From UCB3 sp964415605 (GTDB lineage: Bacteria; Chloroflexota; Anaerolineae; Epilineales; Epilineaceae): 32,700 nt of DNA. Numbering within the stretch: the first letter of the stretch is position 1; every line of letters starts with the position of its first letter. The notes under the pieces were generated by a model. It made no database searches, was not told the DNA's origin, and saw only the letters and a list, made by a program, of their open reading frames with translations. Below, piece by piece: positions 1 to 8,692 of this stretch. The DNA is taken from positions 1 to 32,700 of the forward strand of contig CAYQBA010000028.1 of the NCBI GenBank assembly GCA_964415605.1, written 5' to 3'. The translations under genes and the position numbers were made by a program.

Positions 1-52
<52 letters not shown>

Positions 53-93
53 GGCAGATAGCGAGCGAGGCGCACGATTGGAGCGCCGCGGCG

Positions 94-2067
94 CTAGAAC
101 CGCCAGCCCAGGAGGTTCCAGTGGTTCAGGAACCAGACGAACGCCACCGCCGCGGCCGTGGCCAGCGTGTAGTGGAGGCGGGTGGCCATGCCCCACCGGC
201 CTTGCTTCCAGGCCAGCACCGCCCAGGCCACGGCGCCAGCGGTCAGCGCGGCCGATACGACGCCGAGCCCCAGCACGATCCTCACGATCGTCGAGGGGCT
301 GTGCAGCTCCGACGGCTGCATGATCCACCGCATCGTGCCGGCCACCATTGACAGGTTCAGGACGCTGATCGTCACCAGGATCGCGTGGGCCCTGCGCGCG
401 CCGGAGGGCGCGGGGCTCCGCCGGTCGCGGACGGCGCGGACCAGCGCGGCGGCGATTACGGACACGAAGAGCAGGCCGCACGCCTGGAGGAGCGCCAGGT
501 TGAACCCGGGCGTCTGGTACCAGCGGAGCTTCACGGCCGCGTACTGCGGCATGAGGTCGGTGAACAGGTGGGTGATCCGCCCGCGATCGTCCTCGCGGAA
601 CAGCAGGTGGAACGGGCCGTCCACCTGGCGGAAGAAGCGCGGCTCGACCTCGACGAAGTTGAACTCGACCCCCTCGATCGCATAGCGCAGCGTTCCGTCG
701 CCGGGATTGCTGACGCGGGTGGCATCGAAGAGCCCCGCGAGCTTGACCAGGGTCGTGTGCCCGCCGCTCAGGCCGCTGTAGCTGCCCACGAACCGGTCGG
801 CCCGCGCCGCGAACCCCGCCGGAGGCTCGACCGGCGTGAGCGCGGGCCCGGGAAAGAAGTGGTCGAAGAACGCCCGCTGGAACCCGACGTGCTGCTTGGT
901 CAGCATGCCCGCGCCCATGCTGTTGTAGACCACGAACACGCCCACATGCCGGCTGGGCAACAGGAGCAGCTGGCTGTGCATCGGCGGCGAGTAGCCTTCA
1001 TGCCCGAGCGCTCGCTGGCCGTTGTCGCTGAGGTCGAAGAAGCCGTACGCGGTGCCCAGGAGCCGAGGGTCGGGCGTGTACAGGGTGCTCTGCATCCGCC
1101 GGGCCGTTGACCCCTCGAGGATCCGCCCCCCGACGCCGGGGCCGTGGCCGTACCGCCCGCCCTCCAGGTGCGCGATCATGAACCGCGCCATGTCCGTCAC
1201 GCTGGCCCGGTGCCCACCGGACGGCAGGAGCGCCGGCTGCGGCGTGTAGTCGGGAAACGGCTGGAAGGCGCCCCCCACAAACGTGTAGCCCACGGACGCT
1301 GACGCCCGCAGGTCCGGCGGCATGCGCGACTGGACGGTCGAGTGCGCCATCCCCAGCGGGTCGAAGATGTGCGTCTGGACGTAGTCGGCGTAGGGTTGCC
1401 CGGCCACTCGGGCCACGATGTACCCCGCCAGCATGGCGTTGTAGTTCGAGTAGCCCGCGGAATCGCCGGGCGGGCGGACCCGCGCCGCCATGTGGGCGGT
1501 CAGCCACTCGCGCTCGGACACCAGGTCTCCGGCGTCCGAGACCACGCTTTCGAGCAGCATGTCCTCGAACCCCGACGTGTGCGTCATCAAGTGCGCGAGG
1601 GTGATCGGCTGCGGATAGGTGGCCGGGATGCGGAAGTCGAGGTAGGCGTTGACGTCCGCGCCCAAGTCCAGCCTGCCCGCCTCGACCAGCTGCATCACCG
1701 CGGTCCAGGTGAACAGCTTGCCGACCGAGCCGACCCGAAAGACCGTCCGATCGGGGTCGACGGGCACGTCGTTCTCGATGTCGGCCTGGCCGTAGCCCCT
1801 GGCAAGCAGCAGCCTGCCGTCTTCGACCACGGCGACGGCCGCCCCGGCGATGTGGTTCGCTTCCATGTCGCGCGCGAACCGGTCGTCGAGGAATGCCTCC
1901 AGCTCGGCGCGGTCGATCCCGCCCGGGCTTCGGGCTGGGGCGGCCTGGCCGGCCGCGGCGCGGTCGGCTTGAGCCATGGCCGGCGCGGCGATCGACTGCA
2001 TCGCCGCCAGGGTCAGCAGGGTCGCTGTCGATGTCTTGATCGTGTGCGCCGCGGCTTGCGTGGACAT
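94..2067 (-). CDS. Exported serine hydrolase, beta-lactamase/class C penicillin-binding family, with C-terminal membrane domain
   Basis: The 657-residue product has an N-terminal signal peptide (hydrophobic stretch about 12-30, Ala-Met-Ala cleavage region) and then a beta-lactamase-family serine hydrolase domain. The catalytic triad motifs are visible: S114-x-x-K117 (SVGK), Y206-S-N208, and a His-Glu-Gly motif in the position of KTG. The last 130 or so residues hold about four hydrophobic helices, so the enzyme is probably tethered to the membrane with the catalytic domain outside. Such proteins act as D-Ala-D-Ala carboxypeptidases, esterases or peptidases; the substrate cannot be read from sequence. 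I chose the ATG at 2067 because GGAGG lies 8 bases upstream; a GTG three codons earlier overlaps that Shine-Dalgarno. It is divergent from clpB. Confidence 0.88.
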   Translation of the reverse strand: MSTQAAAHTIKTSTATLLTLAAMQSIAAPAMAQADRAAAGQAAPARSPGGIDRAELEAFLDDRFARDMEANHIAGAAVAVVEDGRLLLARGYGQADIENDVPVDPDRTVFRVGSVGKLFTWTAVMQLVEAGRLDLGADVNAYLDFRIPATYPQPITLAHLMTHTSGFEDMLLESVVSDAGDLVSEREWLTAHMAARVRPPGDSAGYSNYNAMLAGYIVARVAGQPYADYVQTHIFDPLGMAHSTVQSRMPPDLRASASVGYTFVGGAFQPFPDYTPQPALLPSGGHRASVTDMARFMIAHLEGGRYGHGPGVGGRILEGSTARRMQSTLYTPDPRLLGTAYGFFDLSDNGQRALGHEGYSPPMHSQLLLLPSRHVGVFVVYNSMGAGMLTKQHVGFQRAFFDHFFPGPALTPVEPPAGFAARADRFVGSYSGLSGGHTTLVKLAGLFDATRVSNPGDGTLRYAIEGVEFNFVEVEPRFFRQVDGPFHLLFREDDRGRITHLFTDLMPQYAAVKLRWYQTPGFNLALLQACGLLFVSVIAAALVRAVRDRRSPAPSGARRAHAILVTISVLNLSMVAGTMRWIMQPSELHSPSTIVRIVLGLGVVSAALTAGAVAWAVLAWKQGRWGMATRLHYTLATAAAVAFVWFLNHWNLLGWRF

Positions 2068-2129
2068 GCGCTTCACCTCCGCCGTTCTTTCGTCGGCGCG
2101 GCGCCGTATGGTCCAAGGTCGCCGGCGGG

Positions 2130-2158
2130 AGACTAGCCGCTTGGCGATGTCTCGTCAA
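2130..2158 (-). promoter_or_regulatory. Sigma-70-type promoter of the serine hydrolase gene
   Basis: On the minus strand a -35 TTGACG (2153-2158) and a -10 TAGTCT (2130-2135) are separated by 17 bases. Transcription would start near 2123, giving a leader of about 56 bases before the ATG at 2067. Confidence 0.5.
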
Positions 2159-2275
2159 CTCCAGACCGGACGGCACCCAACCCCGCCCCCCGCGATCTCT
2201 AACGCGCCGCTAACGCCGATCCCCGCCCCACCCGGCGTCTGAACCGGTAGACTGTCATGCCGTGGAGGGGCATCG

Positions 2276-4849
2276 ATGAACATCAACCGATTCACGCAGA
2301 AGGCGCAGGACGCCGTCGTCGCCGCGCAGGCGCTGGCGGCGCGCAACGGGCAGAGCGAGATCCAGCCGGTGCACCTGCTCGAGACGCTGCTCGGCCAAGC
2401 CGACGGCGTCGTGCCGCAGGTGCTGGCGCGGATGGGCGTGGACGTCGCGCAGGTCGGCGTCGAGCTGACCGCCGTCCTGAACCGCCTCCCGAAGGTGACC
2501 GGCGGGTCCGAGCCGGTCGTCGGCCGGGCGCTGCGCGACGCCTTGGTGGCCGCGCACGACGAGCTCCAGCCGTTCGGCGACCAGTACGTCAGCACCGAGC
2601 ACCTGCTGCTCGCCTTGATCGCCCACGGCGACCGCCACACCACTGAGATCCTCGGCCGCCACCAGGTGACCCGCGACCGCGTGCTCGTCGCGCTCAAGAC
2701 CGTCCGCGGCGCCCAGCGCGTGACGTCGCAGACCCCCGAGAGCACCTACCAGGCGCTGGCGCAGTACGGGCGCGACCTCACCGCCGAGGCGCGGGCCGGC
2801 AAGCTCGACCCCGTCATCGGGCGCGACGAGGAGATCCGCCGCGTCATCCAGATCCTCAGCCGGCGCACCAAGAACAACCCCGTGCTCATCGGCGAGCCGG
2901 GCGTCGGCAAGACCGCCATCGTCGAGGGCCTGGCCGGGCGCATCGTGCGCGGCGACGTGCCCGAGGCGCTCAAGGACAAGACCATCGTGTCGCTCGACCT
3001 CGGGGCCATGGTCGCCGGCAGCAAGTACCGCGGCGAGTTCGAGGAGCGGCTCAAGGCCGTCCTCAACGAGGTCAAGGGCGCCGAGGGCGCCGTGGTGCTG
3101 TTCATCGACGAGCTGCACACCATCGTCGGCGCCGGCGCGGCCGAGGGCGCCATGGACGCCGGCAACATGCTCAAGCCCATGCTGGCGCGCGGCGAGCTGC
3201 ACGCCATCGGCGCGACGACCCTCGACGAGTACCGCAAGCACATCGAGAAGGACGCCGCCCTCGAGCGGCGCTTCCAGCCGGTGCTGGTCGGGGAGCCATC
3301 CGTCGAGGACACCGTCTCGATCCTGCGCGGGCTGAAGGAGCGCTACGAGGTGCACCACGGCGTGCGCATCACCGACGCGGCCGTCATCGCCGCCGCGACG
3401 CTCTCGGACCGCTACATCGCCGACCGCTTCCTGCCCGACAAGGCCATCGACCTCTTGGACGAGGCCGCCAGCCGGCTGCGGATGGAGATCACCAGCGACC
3501 CGCAGGAGCTCGACGCCCTCAAGCGCGAGATCCTGCAGCTCCAGATCGAGCGCGAGGCGCTCAAGCAGGAGAAAGACAAGGCCAGCCGCGACCGGCTGGC
3601 GCAGATCGAGGCCGAGATCGCGGCGCGCGAGGCCGACCGGTCGGGGCTCGAGGCGCGCATCGAGGACGAGCGGCGGCTCATCACCGACCTGGCAGGGGCC
3701 AAGGAGGAGATCGAGCGCACGCAGCACGCCATCGAGGACGCCCAGCGCCGCGGCGACTTCGAGACGGCCAGCCGGCTGCAGTACGGCACGCTGCTCGAGC
3801 TGCGCCGCAAGGTCGAGCAGCTCGAGGCCGACGCGGCCGCGCGCCAGGCCGAGGGCCGCATGCTGCTCAAGGAGGAGGTCGGCCCCGACGAGATCGCCGA
3901 GGTGGTCAGCAAGTGGACCGGCATCCCGGTCTCGAAGCTGATGGAGGGCGAGGTCCAGAAGCTCGTGCACCTCGAGGACCGGCTGCACGCCCGGGTGATC
4001 GGGCAGGACGAGGCCGTGCGGGCGGTGGCCAACGCCGTGCGCCGGGCGCGGGCAGGGCTGCAGGACCCCAAGCGGCCGATCGGGAGCTTCATCTTCCTGG
4101 GCCCGACGGGCGTGGGCAAGACCGAGCTGGCGCGCGCGCTGGCCGAGCAGCTCTTCGACGACGACGACGCGGTCGTGCGCATCGACATGAGCGAGTACCA
4201 GGAGCGCCACACGGTCGCGCGGCTCATCGGCGCCCCGCCGGGCTACGTCGGCTTCGAGGAGGGCGGGCAGCTGACCGAGGCGGTGCGGCGGCGCCCGTAC
4301 AGCGTGGTCCTCTTCGACGAGATCGAGAAGGCGCACGGCGACGTGTTCAACGTGCTGCTGCAGGTGCTCGACGACGGCCGGCTGACCGACAGCCAGGGCC
4401 GGGTGGTGAGCTTCAAGAACACGCTGGTCATCATGACGTCGAACATCGGCTCGCCCATCATCCAGGAGCTCGGCGCCGACGCGGCCACGGGCCCGGTGCT
4501 GGACGAGCTGCGCCGGCACTTCCGGCCGGAGTTCCTCAACCGGGTCGACGAGATCGTGGTGTTCCACGCGCTCTCGCGCGAGGACCTGGCGCGCATCGTG
4601 GACCTGCAGCTCGCGGGGCTCGCGCGGCGGCTGGCGGAGCGGGAGCTGGGGCTGGAGGTGACGGACGCGGCGCGGGCGCGGCTCGTGGACGAGGGCTACG
4701 ACCCGACGTACGGGGCGCGGCCGCTGAAGCGCGTCATCCAGCGCCGGATCGAGAACCCGCTGGCGCTGGCGCTGCTCGAGGGCGGCTTCGAGGCGGGCGA
4801 CCGGGTGCGGGTGGACGCGGGGGATGGGGGGTTTGTGTTTGGGAAGTGA
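2276..4849 (+). CDS. clpB: ATP-dependent disaggregase ClpB
   Basis: This 857-residue protein is full length for ClpB, the hexameric Hsp104-type chaperone that works with DnaK/DnaJ to pull polypeptides out of aggregates in the cytoplasm. A Clp N-domain double repeat covers about 1-145. The first AAA+ module has Walker A GEPGVGKT (about 206-213). A long charged coiled-coil middle domain (about 400-525), rich in Glu, Lys and Arg, distinguishes ClpB from ClpA and ClpC. The second AAA+ module has Walker A GPTGVGKT (about 609-616), and the usual C-terminal domain follows. There is no ClpP-docking tripeptide loop that I can point to. GGAGG sits 7 bases before the ATG. A TAGACT at 2248-2253 could be a -10, but I find no good -35 and no CIRCE palindrome. 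Confidence 0.97.
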   Translation: MNINRFTQKAQDAVVAAQALAARNGQSEIQPVHLLETLLGQADGVVPQVLARMGVDVAQVGVELTAVLNRLPKVTGGSEPVVGRALRDALVAAHDELQPFGDQYVSTEHLLLALIAHGDRHTTEILGRHQVTRDRVLVALKTVRGAQRVTSQTPESTYQALAQYGRDLTAEARAGKLDPVIGRDEEIRRVIQILSRRTKNNPVLIGEPGVGKTAIVEGLAGRIVRGDVPEALKDKTIVSLDLGAMVAGSKYRGEFEERLKAVLNEVKGAEGAVVLFIDELHTIVGAGAAEGAMDAGNMLKPMLARGELHAIGATTLDEYRKHIEKDAALERRFQPVLVGEPSVEDTVSILRGLKERYEVHHGVRITDAAVIAAATLSDRYIADRFLPDKAIDLLDEAASRLRMEITSDPQELDALKREILQLQIEREALKQEKDKASRDRLAQIEAEIAAREADRSGLEARIEDERRLITDLAGAKEEIERTQHAIEDAQRRGDFETASRLQYGTLLELRRKVEQLEADAAARQAEGRMLLKEEVGPDEIAEVVSKWTGIPVSKLMEGEVQKLVHLEDRLHARVIGQDEAVRAVANAVRRARAGLQDPKRPIGSFIFLGPTGVGKTELARALAEQLFDDDDAVVRIDMSEYQERHTVARLIGAPPGYVGFEEGGQLTEAVRRRPYSVVLFDEIEKAHGDVFNVLLQVLDDGRLTDSQGRVVSFKNTLVIMTSNIGSPIIQELGADAATGPVLDELRRHFRPEFLNRVDEIVVFHALSREDLARIVDLQLAGLARRLAERELGLEVTDAARARLVDEGYDPTYGARPLKRVIQRRIENPLALALLEGGFEAGDRVRVDAGDGGFVFGK

Positions 4850-5220
4850 CGGGGGGTGGGCCCTCTCTCACCCTCGCCCCCTTGTCCAGCGTTGGGAGCG
4901 CGTGGCGGTTTCGGCACCCGAGTCTGGTCCGTTGACCTGCCGGAGACCAGCAGCCCAGAACGCGCACGTGCTGGCACATCGAGAAGGACGGCCGGCTGGT
5001 CGGCGCGCCGGAAAGCCGCTCGTCCCGGGCGCGGACCTATGGGCATCTGGTGTCAAGATCCCAAGGGATTGCATCCCCAGATGCCCGGCGGACTTGGGTC
5101 GAGATCCTTGGCGTAATACGCGGTTTCGTCCGGCGCGCGGTACACGCGTTTGGGAAGGGCACCGGTGAATGACACGGCGGAGGGCGTGCCGAGGGCTCCA
5201 ACAGGCATCGGCTGAGCCGA
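4850..5220. other. Convergent intergenic region between clpB and the CHAT gene
   Basis: These 371 bases separate two convergent genes. Short open frames cross it, but none has a ribosome binding site or a recognisable product. The only clear structure is the nested inverted repeat at 5041-5086. The middle part could be the remnant of a decayed gene; I cannot identify it. Confidence 0.5.
5041..5086. repeat. Nested inverted repeat, possible bidirectional terminator
   Basis: GGGCATCTGG (5041-5050) is the perfect reverse complement of CCAGATGCCC (5077-5086). The loop contains a second hairpin, ATCCC-AA-GGGAT, at about 5058-5069. It lies between two convergent genes, which fits a terminator, but no T-tract follows on either strand. 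A dispersed palindromic repeat is the alternative. Confidence 0.5.
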
Positions 5221-7500
5221 TCACCGGCCCGCGCCTCCATCCAGCTCGTCGGCGCGGCGCTCGTATTCGGCGGCAGCGTCGACGTCGCCAAGCCGCCGGC
5301 AGCAGGACGCTAGTGAGCGAAGCATAACGGCCAGGCTCGCGTGGTCGACCCGGCCGTGGACGTCGCCGTGCTGGGCTTCCTCCACNNNNNNNNNNNNNNN
5401 NNNNNNNNNNNNNNNNNNNNNNNNNNNNNNNNNNNNNNNNNNNNNNNNNNNNNNNNNNNNNNNNNNNNNNNNNNNNNNNNNNNNNTGGTGCAGGCTGCTC
5501 CCCAGGCTCGCGTGGTCGACCCGGCCGTGGACGTCGCCGTGCTGGGCTTCCTCCACGGCGCGCTCGTACCACGGGCGCGCCTCATCGAACCGCCCCGTCA
5601 TCGACAGACAGTAGCCCACCTGGTGCAGGCTGCTCCCCAGGCTCGCGTGGTCGACCCGGCCGTGGACGTCGCCGTCGTCCGAGGAGGCTTCAGTGTTGTG
5701 TCGCCGCAGCCACGGCAGCCAGGGCTCGATCGCTACCGAGTATTGCGCCAGCCGCGCCGCCAACACCGTGTCGTTCGGATGGTCTCCGAGCAACCGCGCA
5801 ACGTCCAGGAACCGCTCGGCCTGCCGCATCCGCACCGCGTCCAACACCTTCCCCAAGGCTTCCGGCAGCTCCACGCCCAACACATACTCGGCGATGAGCT
5901 GGTGCATCCAGACGTCGCGGCCACCCTCGATCATGTGCACGTCCCGCGCCTCGTCCACCGCGCGATCGAAGACCGCGCGGTCCCACCCCGTCGGCGCGTC
6001 GACGTGCCCGAACAGCTCGTCGAGGTCGATGCGCTGCGCTCTCAGGAACGCCGCCGCGTGCAGGACCAACCGCGCGTTGGTGCCCAACAGCGCGTACGGC
6101 CGGCCGAAGCTGCCCTCGGACTCGACCGCCATGCCGACGGCGACCGGGCGACCCCGGCGCTCCGCCACCACCACGGCGCCCGCGCTCGGCAGGATCTGCA
6201 CCGGGAGCCCGCCGGCAACCGCCGCGATCTCAGCCCCATGCCGGGCGGCGAGATCCTCGCCGACGAGAGCTTCGATGAGCTCCCGCGCGGCCTTGTCGTC
6301 CAGCGGCACGACCGGCTCGACCTGCCAGCGCAGGTCCCACGTGTCGAGCCACGACGTGATCAGCACGTGGCACGGCGTCCCCGCCGGCGGCAGCCACTCG
6401 GTAACCGCCTCGACATCCAGCACGTTGTCGTAGATCAGGAGCGAGGGACCCGACCCAAGCGCCGCGAGCGCCTGGACGCACTGGTCCGCCAGCGGCAGGT
6501 CCGGCGCGTAGTCCAGTCCCAGCAGATCCTTGCCAATCCGCGCGAGCATGACCGGCGGCCCCGACGCCGACATGTCGACGAAGAACGCGCCCGCCGGGTA
6601 GCGATCCCGGTGGCGCCGCGCGAACTCGCGCGCCAGCTCCGACTTGCCCGTGCCCGGGGGGCCGGCGAGCACCACCACCGCTTCGCGGTGCACGTCGTCC
6701 AGCCGCTCGCACAGGGTTGCCAGGAGACCGTCGCGCCCGACGAACGGCAGGTTCAACCGCGACGGGACGTTGCCGGGCGGCGACGTCCGCCCCGCGTTCG
6801 GCGCGCCCCTCCAATACGCCGACGCCAACACGAACGCCGCCGGATCCGCGCCATCCCGCACGAGGAGCCGCGCAACGTCGGCGACATCGTCGCCGCCCGC
6901 CGCGGCACCGCCGGGCGGCGCGAACCCACGGCTGGCCCTGCCATCGTCCAACCGCTGGATCTCCACCTTCGCCGTGTCGAACGCCACCTGCACGTTTGCA
7001 CCGGCGCCGAATCCGGCGTACAGGCCTTCGGCGAACGCGATCGCCGCCGCGTCCTTGATCGGCCGCCGCATCCCGACGACAAAGTCGACATAGGGCAGCA
7101 GCAATTCGGCGCCTTCGGCAAGCCAGCACGCGTTCAAGACGACCAGCCGCACGTCGACGCCGAGCGCCACGATGAGGTCCCGCACGTCCACTAGCCGGAT
7201 GCAATCCGAGTTGCCGGCTTCATCCTCACACACAAGGCGGCCGTCGCGCTCCCCGTGGCCGGAATAATGAACGACGTGCGGCCTGCCACGGAGCCCTTCG
7301 CGCAGGTCGCGCCACTCGGCCGCCGGCGCGTGGGTGATCGGCGCGAAGCGATCGCGATACTCCGAGCTTCGCAGCGTTGTCTCAACCCGCTTCTTCTCAC
7401 GGTCGCAGCGCAACTGCGTCGTGCCGCCGGGATTGGCGGACACGAACAGAATCCGGACCAGCTCGTCGCGCGTGGCGTTGTCGGCCCGTCTGGCGGCCAT
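5221..7500 (-). CDS. CHAT-protease / NB-ARC ATPase / TPR protein (STAND, conflict-type), interrupted by an assembly gap
   Basis: The N-terminal CHAT domain (caspase-like cysteine protease fold) shows the catalytic histidine in HYSGHG (H82) and cysteine in LNACW (C125). A linker of about 60 residues leads to an NB-ARC/STAND ATPase with Walker A GPPGTGKS (280-287) and a Walker B-like LLIYDN. The C-terminus is a TPR array of nearly identical 45-residue units. This order resembles NLR-like sensors: TPRs sense, the ATPase switches, the protease is the effector. Such proteins are proposed in phage defence and programmed death; the target here is unknown. A 100-base N gap falls within the TPRs, so the true length is unknown. 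I prefer the ATG at 7500 over an in-frame start at 7638, because a terminator and a promoter lie between them; no strong Shine-Dalgarno is visible. Confidence 0.85.
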   Translation of the reverse strand: MAARRADNATRDELVRILFVSANPGGTTQLRCDREKKRVETTLRSSEYRDRFAPITHAPAAEWRDLREGLRGRPHVVHYSGHGERDGRLVCEDEAGNSDCIRLVDVRDLIVALGVDVRLVVLNACWLAEGAELLLPYVDFVVGMRRPIKDAAAIAFAEGLYAGFGAGANVQVAFDTAKVEIQRLDDGRASRGFAPPGGAAAGGDDVADVARLLVRDGADPAAFVLASAYWRGAPNAGRTSPPGNVPSRLNLPFVGRDGLLATLCERLDDVHREAVVVLAGPPGTGKSELAREFARRHRDRYPAGAFFVDMSASGPPVMLARIGKDLLGLDYAPDLPLADQCVQALAALGSGPSLLIYDNVLDVEAVTEWLPPAGTPCHVLITSWLDTWDLRWQVEPVVPLDDKAARELIEALVGEDLAARHGAEIAAVAGGLPVQILPSAGAVVVAERRGRPVAVGMAVESEGSFGRPYALLGTNARLVLHAAAFLRAQRIDLDELFGHVDAPTGWDRAVFDRAVDEARDVHMIEGGRDVWMHQLIAEYVLGVELPEALGKVLDAVRMRQAERFLDVARLLGDHPNDTVLAARLAQYSVAIEPWLPWLRRHNTEASSDDGDVHGRVDHASLGSSLHQVGYCLSMTGRFDEARPWYERAVEEAQHGDVHGRVDHASLGSSLHXXXXXXXXXXXXXXXXXXXXXXXXXXXXXXXXXXVEEAQHGDVHGRVDHASLAVMLRSLASCCRRLGDVDAAAEYERRADELDGGAGR
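5332..5680. repeat. Near-identical 135-base tandem repeats encoding TPR units
   Basis: The same sequence begins at 5332, 5503 and 5638. The intact period (5503 to 5638) is 135 bases, or 45 codons, one TPR unit. The unit before 5503 is broken by the N gap. The high DNA identity between units suggests recent expansion or gene conversion and explains why assembly failed here. Confidence 0.85.
5386..5485. other. Assembly gap (100 N)
   Basis: Exactly 100 Ns is a scaffolder's placeholder. From the 135-base period the true missing length should be 64 bases plus a multiple of 135, so the number of TPR units is not known. The reading frame stays open across the placeholder only because 100 and 64 have the same remainder modulo 3. 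Confidence 0.95.
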
Positions 7501-7543
7501 TGGCAGTGATCCGAGATGCGCGTCGGGGGACAGGCTGGGTGCG

Positions 7544-7552
7544 AGTATATCA
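7544..7552 (-). promoter_or_regulatory. Extended -10 promoter element of the CHAT gene
   Basis: TGATATACT on the minus strand is a TGn-TATACT extended -10; the -35 is weak. Transcription would begin near 7537, about 37 bases upstream of the ATG at 7500. Its position supports that start rather than one at 7638. Confidence 0.5.
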
Positions 7553-7573
7553 CGGGTGGCGACCAACAAACAC

Positions 7574-7603
7574 GTGGGCCGGGGCACCCTCGCCCCGGCC
7601 CAC
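7574..7603 (-). terminator. Intrinsic terminator of the Yip1 gene
   Basis: A perfect 12-base stem (7574-7585 with 7592-7603) closes a 6-base loop. On the minus strand it is followed by a T-rich stretch (GTGTTTGTTGG). It lies 59 bases beyond the Yip1 stop codon and upstream of the CHAT promoter, so it separates the two transcripts. Confidence 0.75.
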
Positions 7604-7662
7604 ACCCATCGCCCACTCAATGCGCTGCGGCCGGGCACGTCCGCCCCCGCACCCCTTCTACC

Positions 7663-8343
7663 TCACGGCGTCGCCGCCGCGCCGCTGGCCAGCCCGATTA
7701 GGACGACGAACGCCGCCACCGCCGCCGCGACCATCGCGATCGCGATGATGCCGAGGACCGCGAGCAGGATCACCACCCACAGCGCCTTGTCCTTCGGCAG
7801 GTTGAGACCCGACTGGATGCCGACGTACGTCAGGAAGAGCTGGTAGAAGAACAGCGCCAGCCCGCCGAGGCCCGTCAGGCAGCCGAGCGGGCCGATGCCG
7901 ATCAGGTTCAGGATCGCGCCGACCACCGACAGCGGGGCGTAGAAGAGCGCGATGTCGTAGCCCAGCTCCCCGAACATCCCCGTGCCGCCGAAGCCGCGGC
8001 CGAGCAGGTACGCCAGCCCCAGGAAGATGAAGAAGCCGATCAGCGTGGTGATCAGGTTGGACACCGCCCCGCCGGCCATGCTGGGCGCCTGCTGGCTCAT
8101 GGCAGACATCATCTGTCCAAACGGGTTGTCACCGCCGAACTGCTCCTGCATCTGCGCGGCCTGCTCCTGCAGGTACGGCAGGTGCACCCGGTATGTGATG
8201 GCGCCCAGCAGGCCGCTGATGAGCGCGGCCACGCCCACGTAGATGGTGGCCGACTTGAGGTCGTCGCGCTCGTGCGCCTCGAACGTCTCGACGCGCGGCG
8301 AGCGCAGGATGGCCAGGCTGCTCTGGAACATCGCTTGAAGCAC
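7663..8343 (-). CDS. Yip1-family integral membrane protein
   Basis: The 226-residue product has a short N-terminal cytoplasmic stretch, a membrane segment near 30-50, a Gln/Met-rich loop, and then several closely spaced Gly/Ala/Leu-rich membrane helices to the C-terminus. This arrangement fits the bacterial Yip1 domain family (Pfam Yip1), whose bacterial role is unknown. I chose a GTG at 8343 because GGAGG sits 5 bases upstream; the alternative ATG at 8331 leaves 16 bases or so between Shine-Dalgarno and start. The frame stays open far upstream, but that stretch is low-complexity, lacks the protein's character and overlaps the aminopeptidase promoter. It is a single-gene transcript ended by the hairpin at 7574-7603. 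Confidence 0.75.
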   Translation of the reverse strand: MLQAMFQSSLAILRSPRVETFEAHERDDLKSATIYVGVAALISGLLGAITYRVHLPYLQEQAAQMQEQFGGDNPFGQMMSAMSQQAPSMAGGAVSNLITTLIGFFIFLGLAYLLGRGFGGTGMFGELGYDIALFYAPLSVVGAILNLIGIGPLGCLTGLGGLALFFYQLFLTYVGIQSGLNLPKDKALWVVILLAVLGIIAIAMVAAAVAAFVVLIGLASGAAATP

Positions 8344-8692
8344 GGTCTCCTCCTCGAAGTGTGACAGACAGCGGACACACGGGGTCGGAGGCGGTCGGCA
8401 CGCAGGCGCTTGCGGACCTGACGGGGGACGGACCGTCACCGGCCAATTCGGATGGTAACATGGGAACGCGCGCCGCGCCAGCCGGACACAACACGCGCCG
8501 CGCAGTCCCGAGATCCCGCTCGGGCTGCCTCCCGTTGCCTTCTGCCCAGGCCGACGTCGCGGCCTGGGCCCGGTCACGTTTGCCCATCTCCACGCGTCCT
8601 TGACGGGAGGACCGCGCGGGCTGTATGCTGCCGCCCGCCGCATGCCGCCGCCAGGCGGCTGCCGCGGCCCGCGGCCACCAAGGAGAGCTCCC
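8344..8692. other. Divergent intergenic region
   Basis: These 349 bases separate the Yip1 gene (-) from the M1 peptidase gene (+). They contain the promoter at 8600-8629 and the Yip1 ribosome binding site. An isolated TGG-TAACAT at 8453-8461 could be another plus-strand -10, without a matching -35. I see no gene here. Confidence 0.6.
8600..8629 (+). promoter_or_regulatory. Sigma-70-type promoter of the tandem M1 peptidase gene
   Basis: A -35 TTGACG (8600-8605) and a -10 TATGCT (8624-8629) are spaced by 18 bases. The predicted start near 8636 gives a 57-base leader to the ATG at 8693. Its location excludes translation from the open frame upstream of 8693. Confidence 0.55.
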
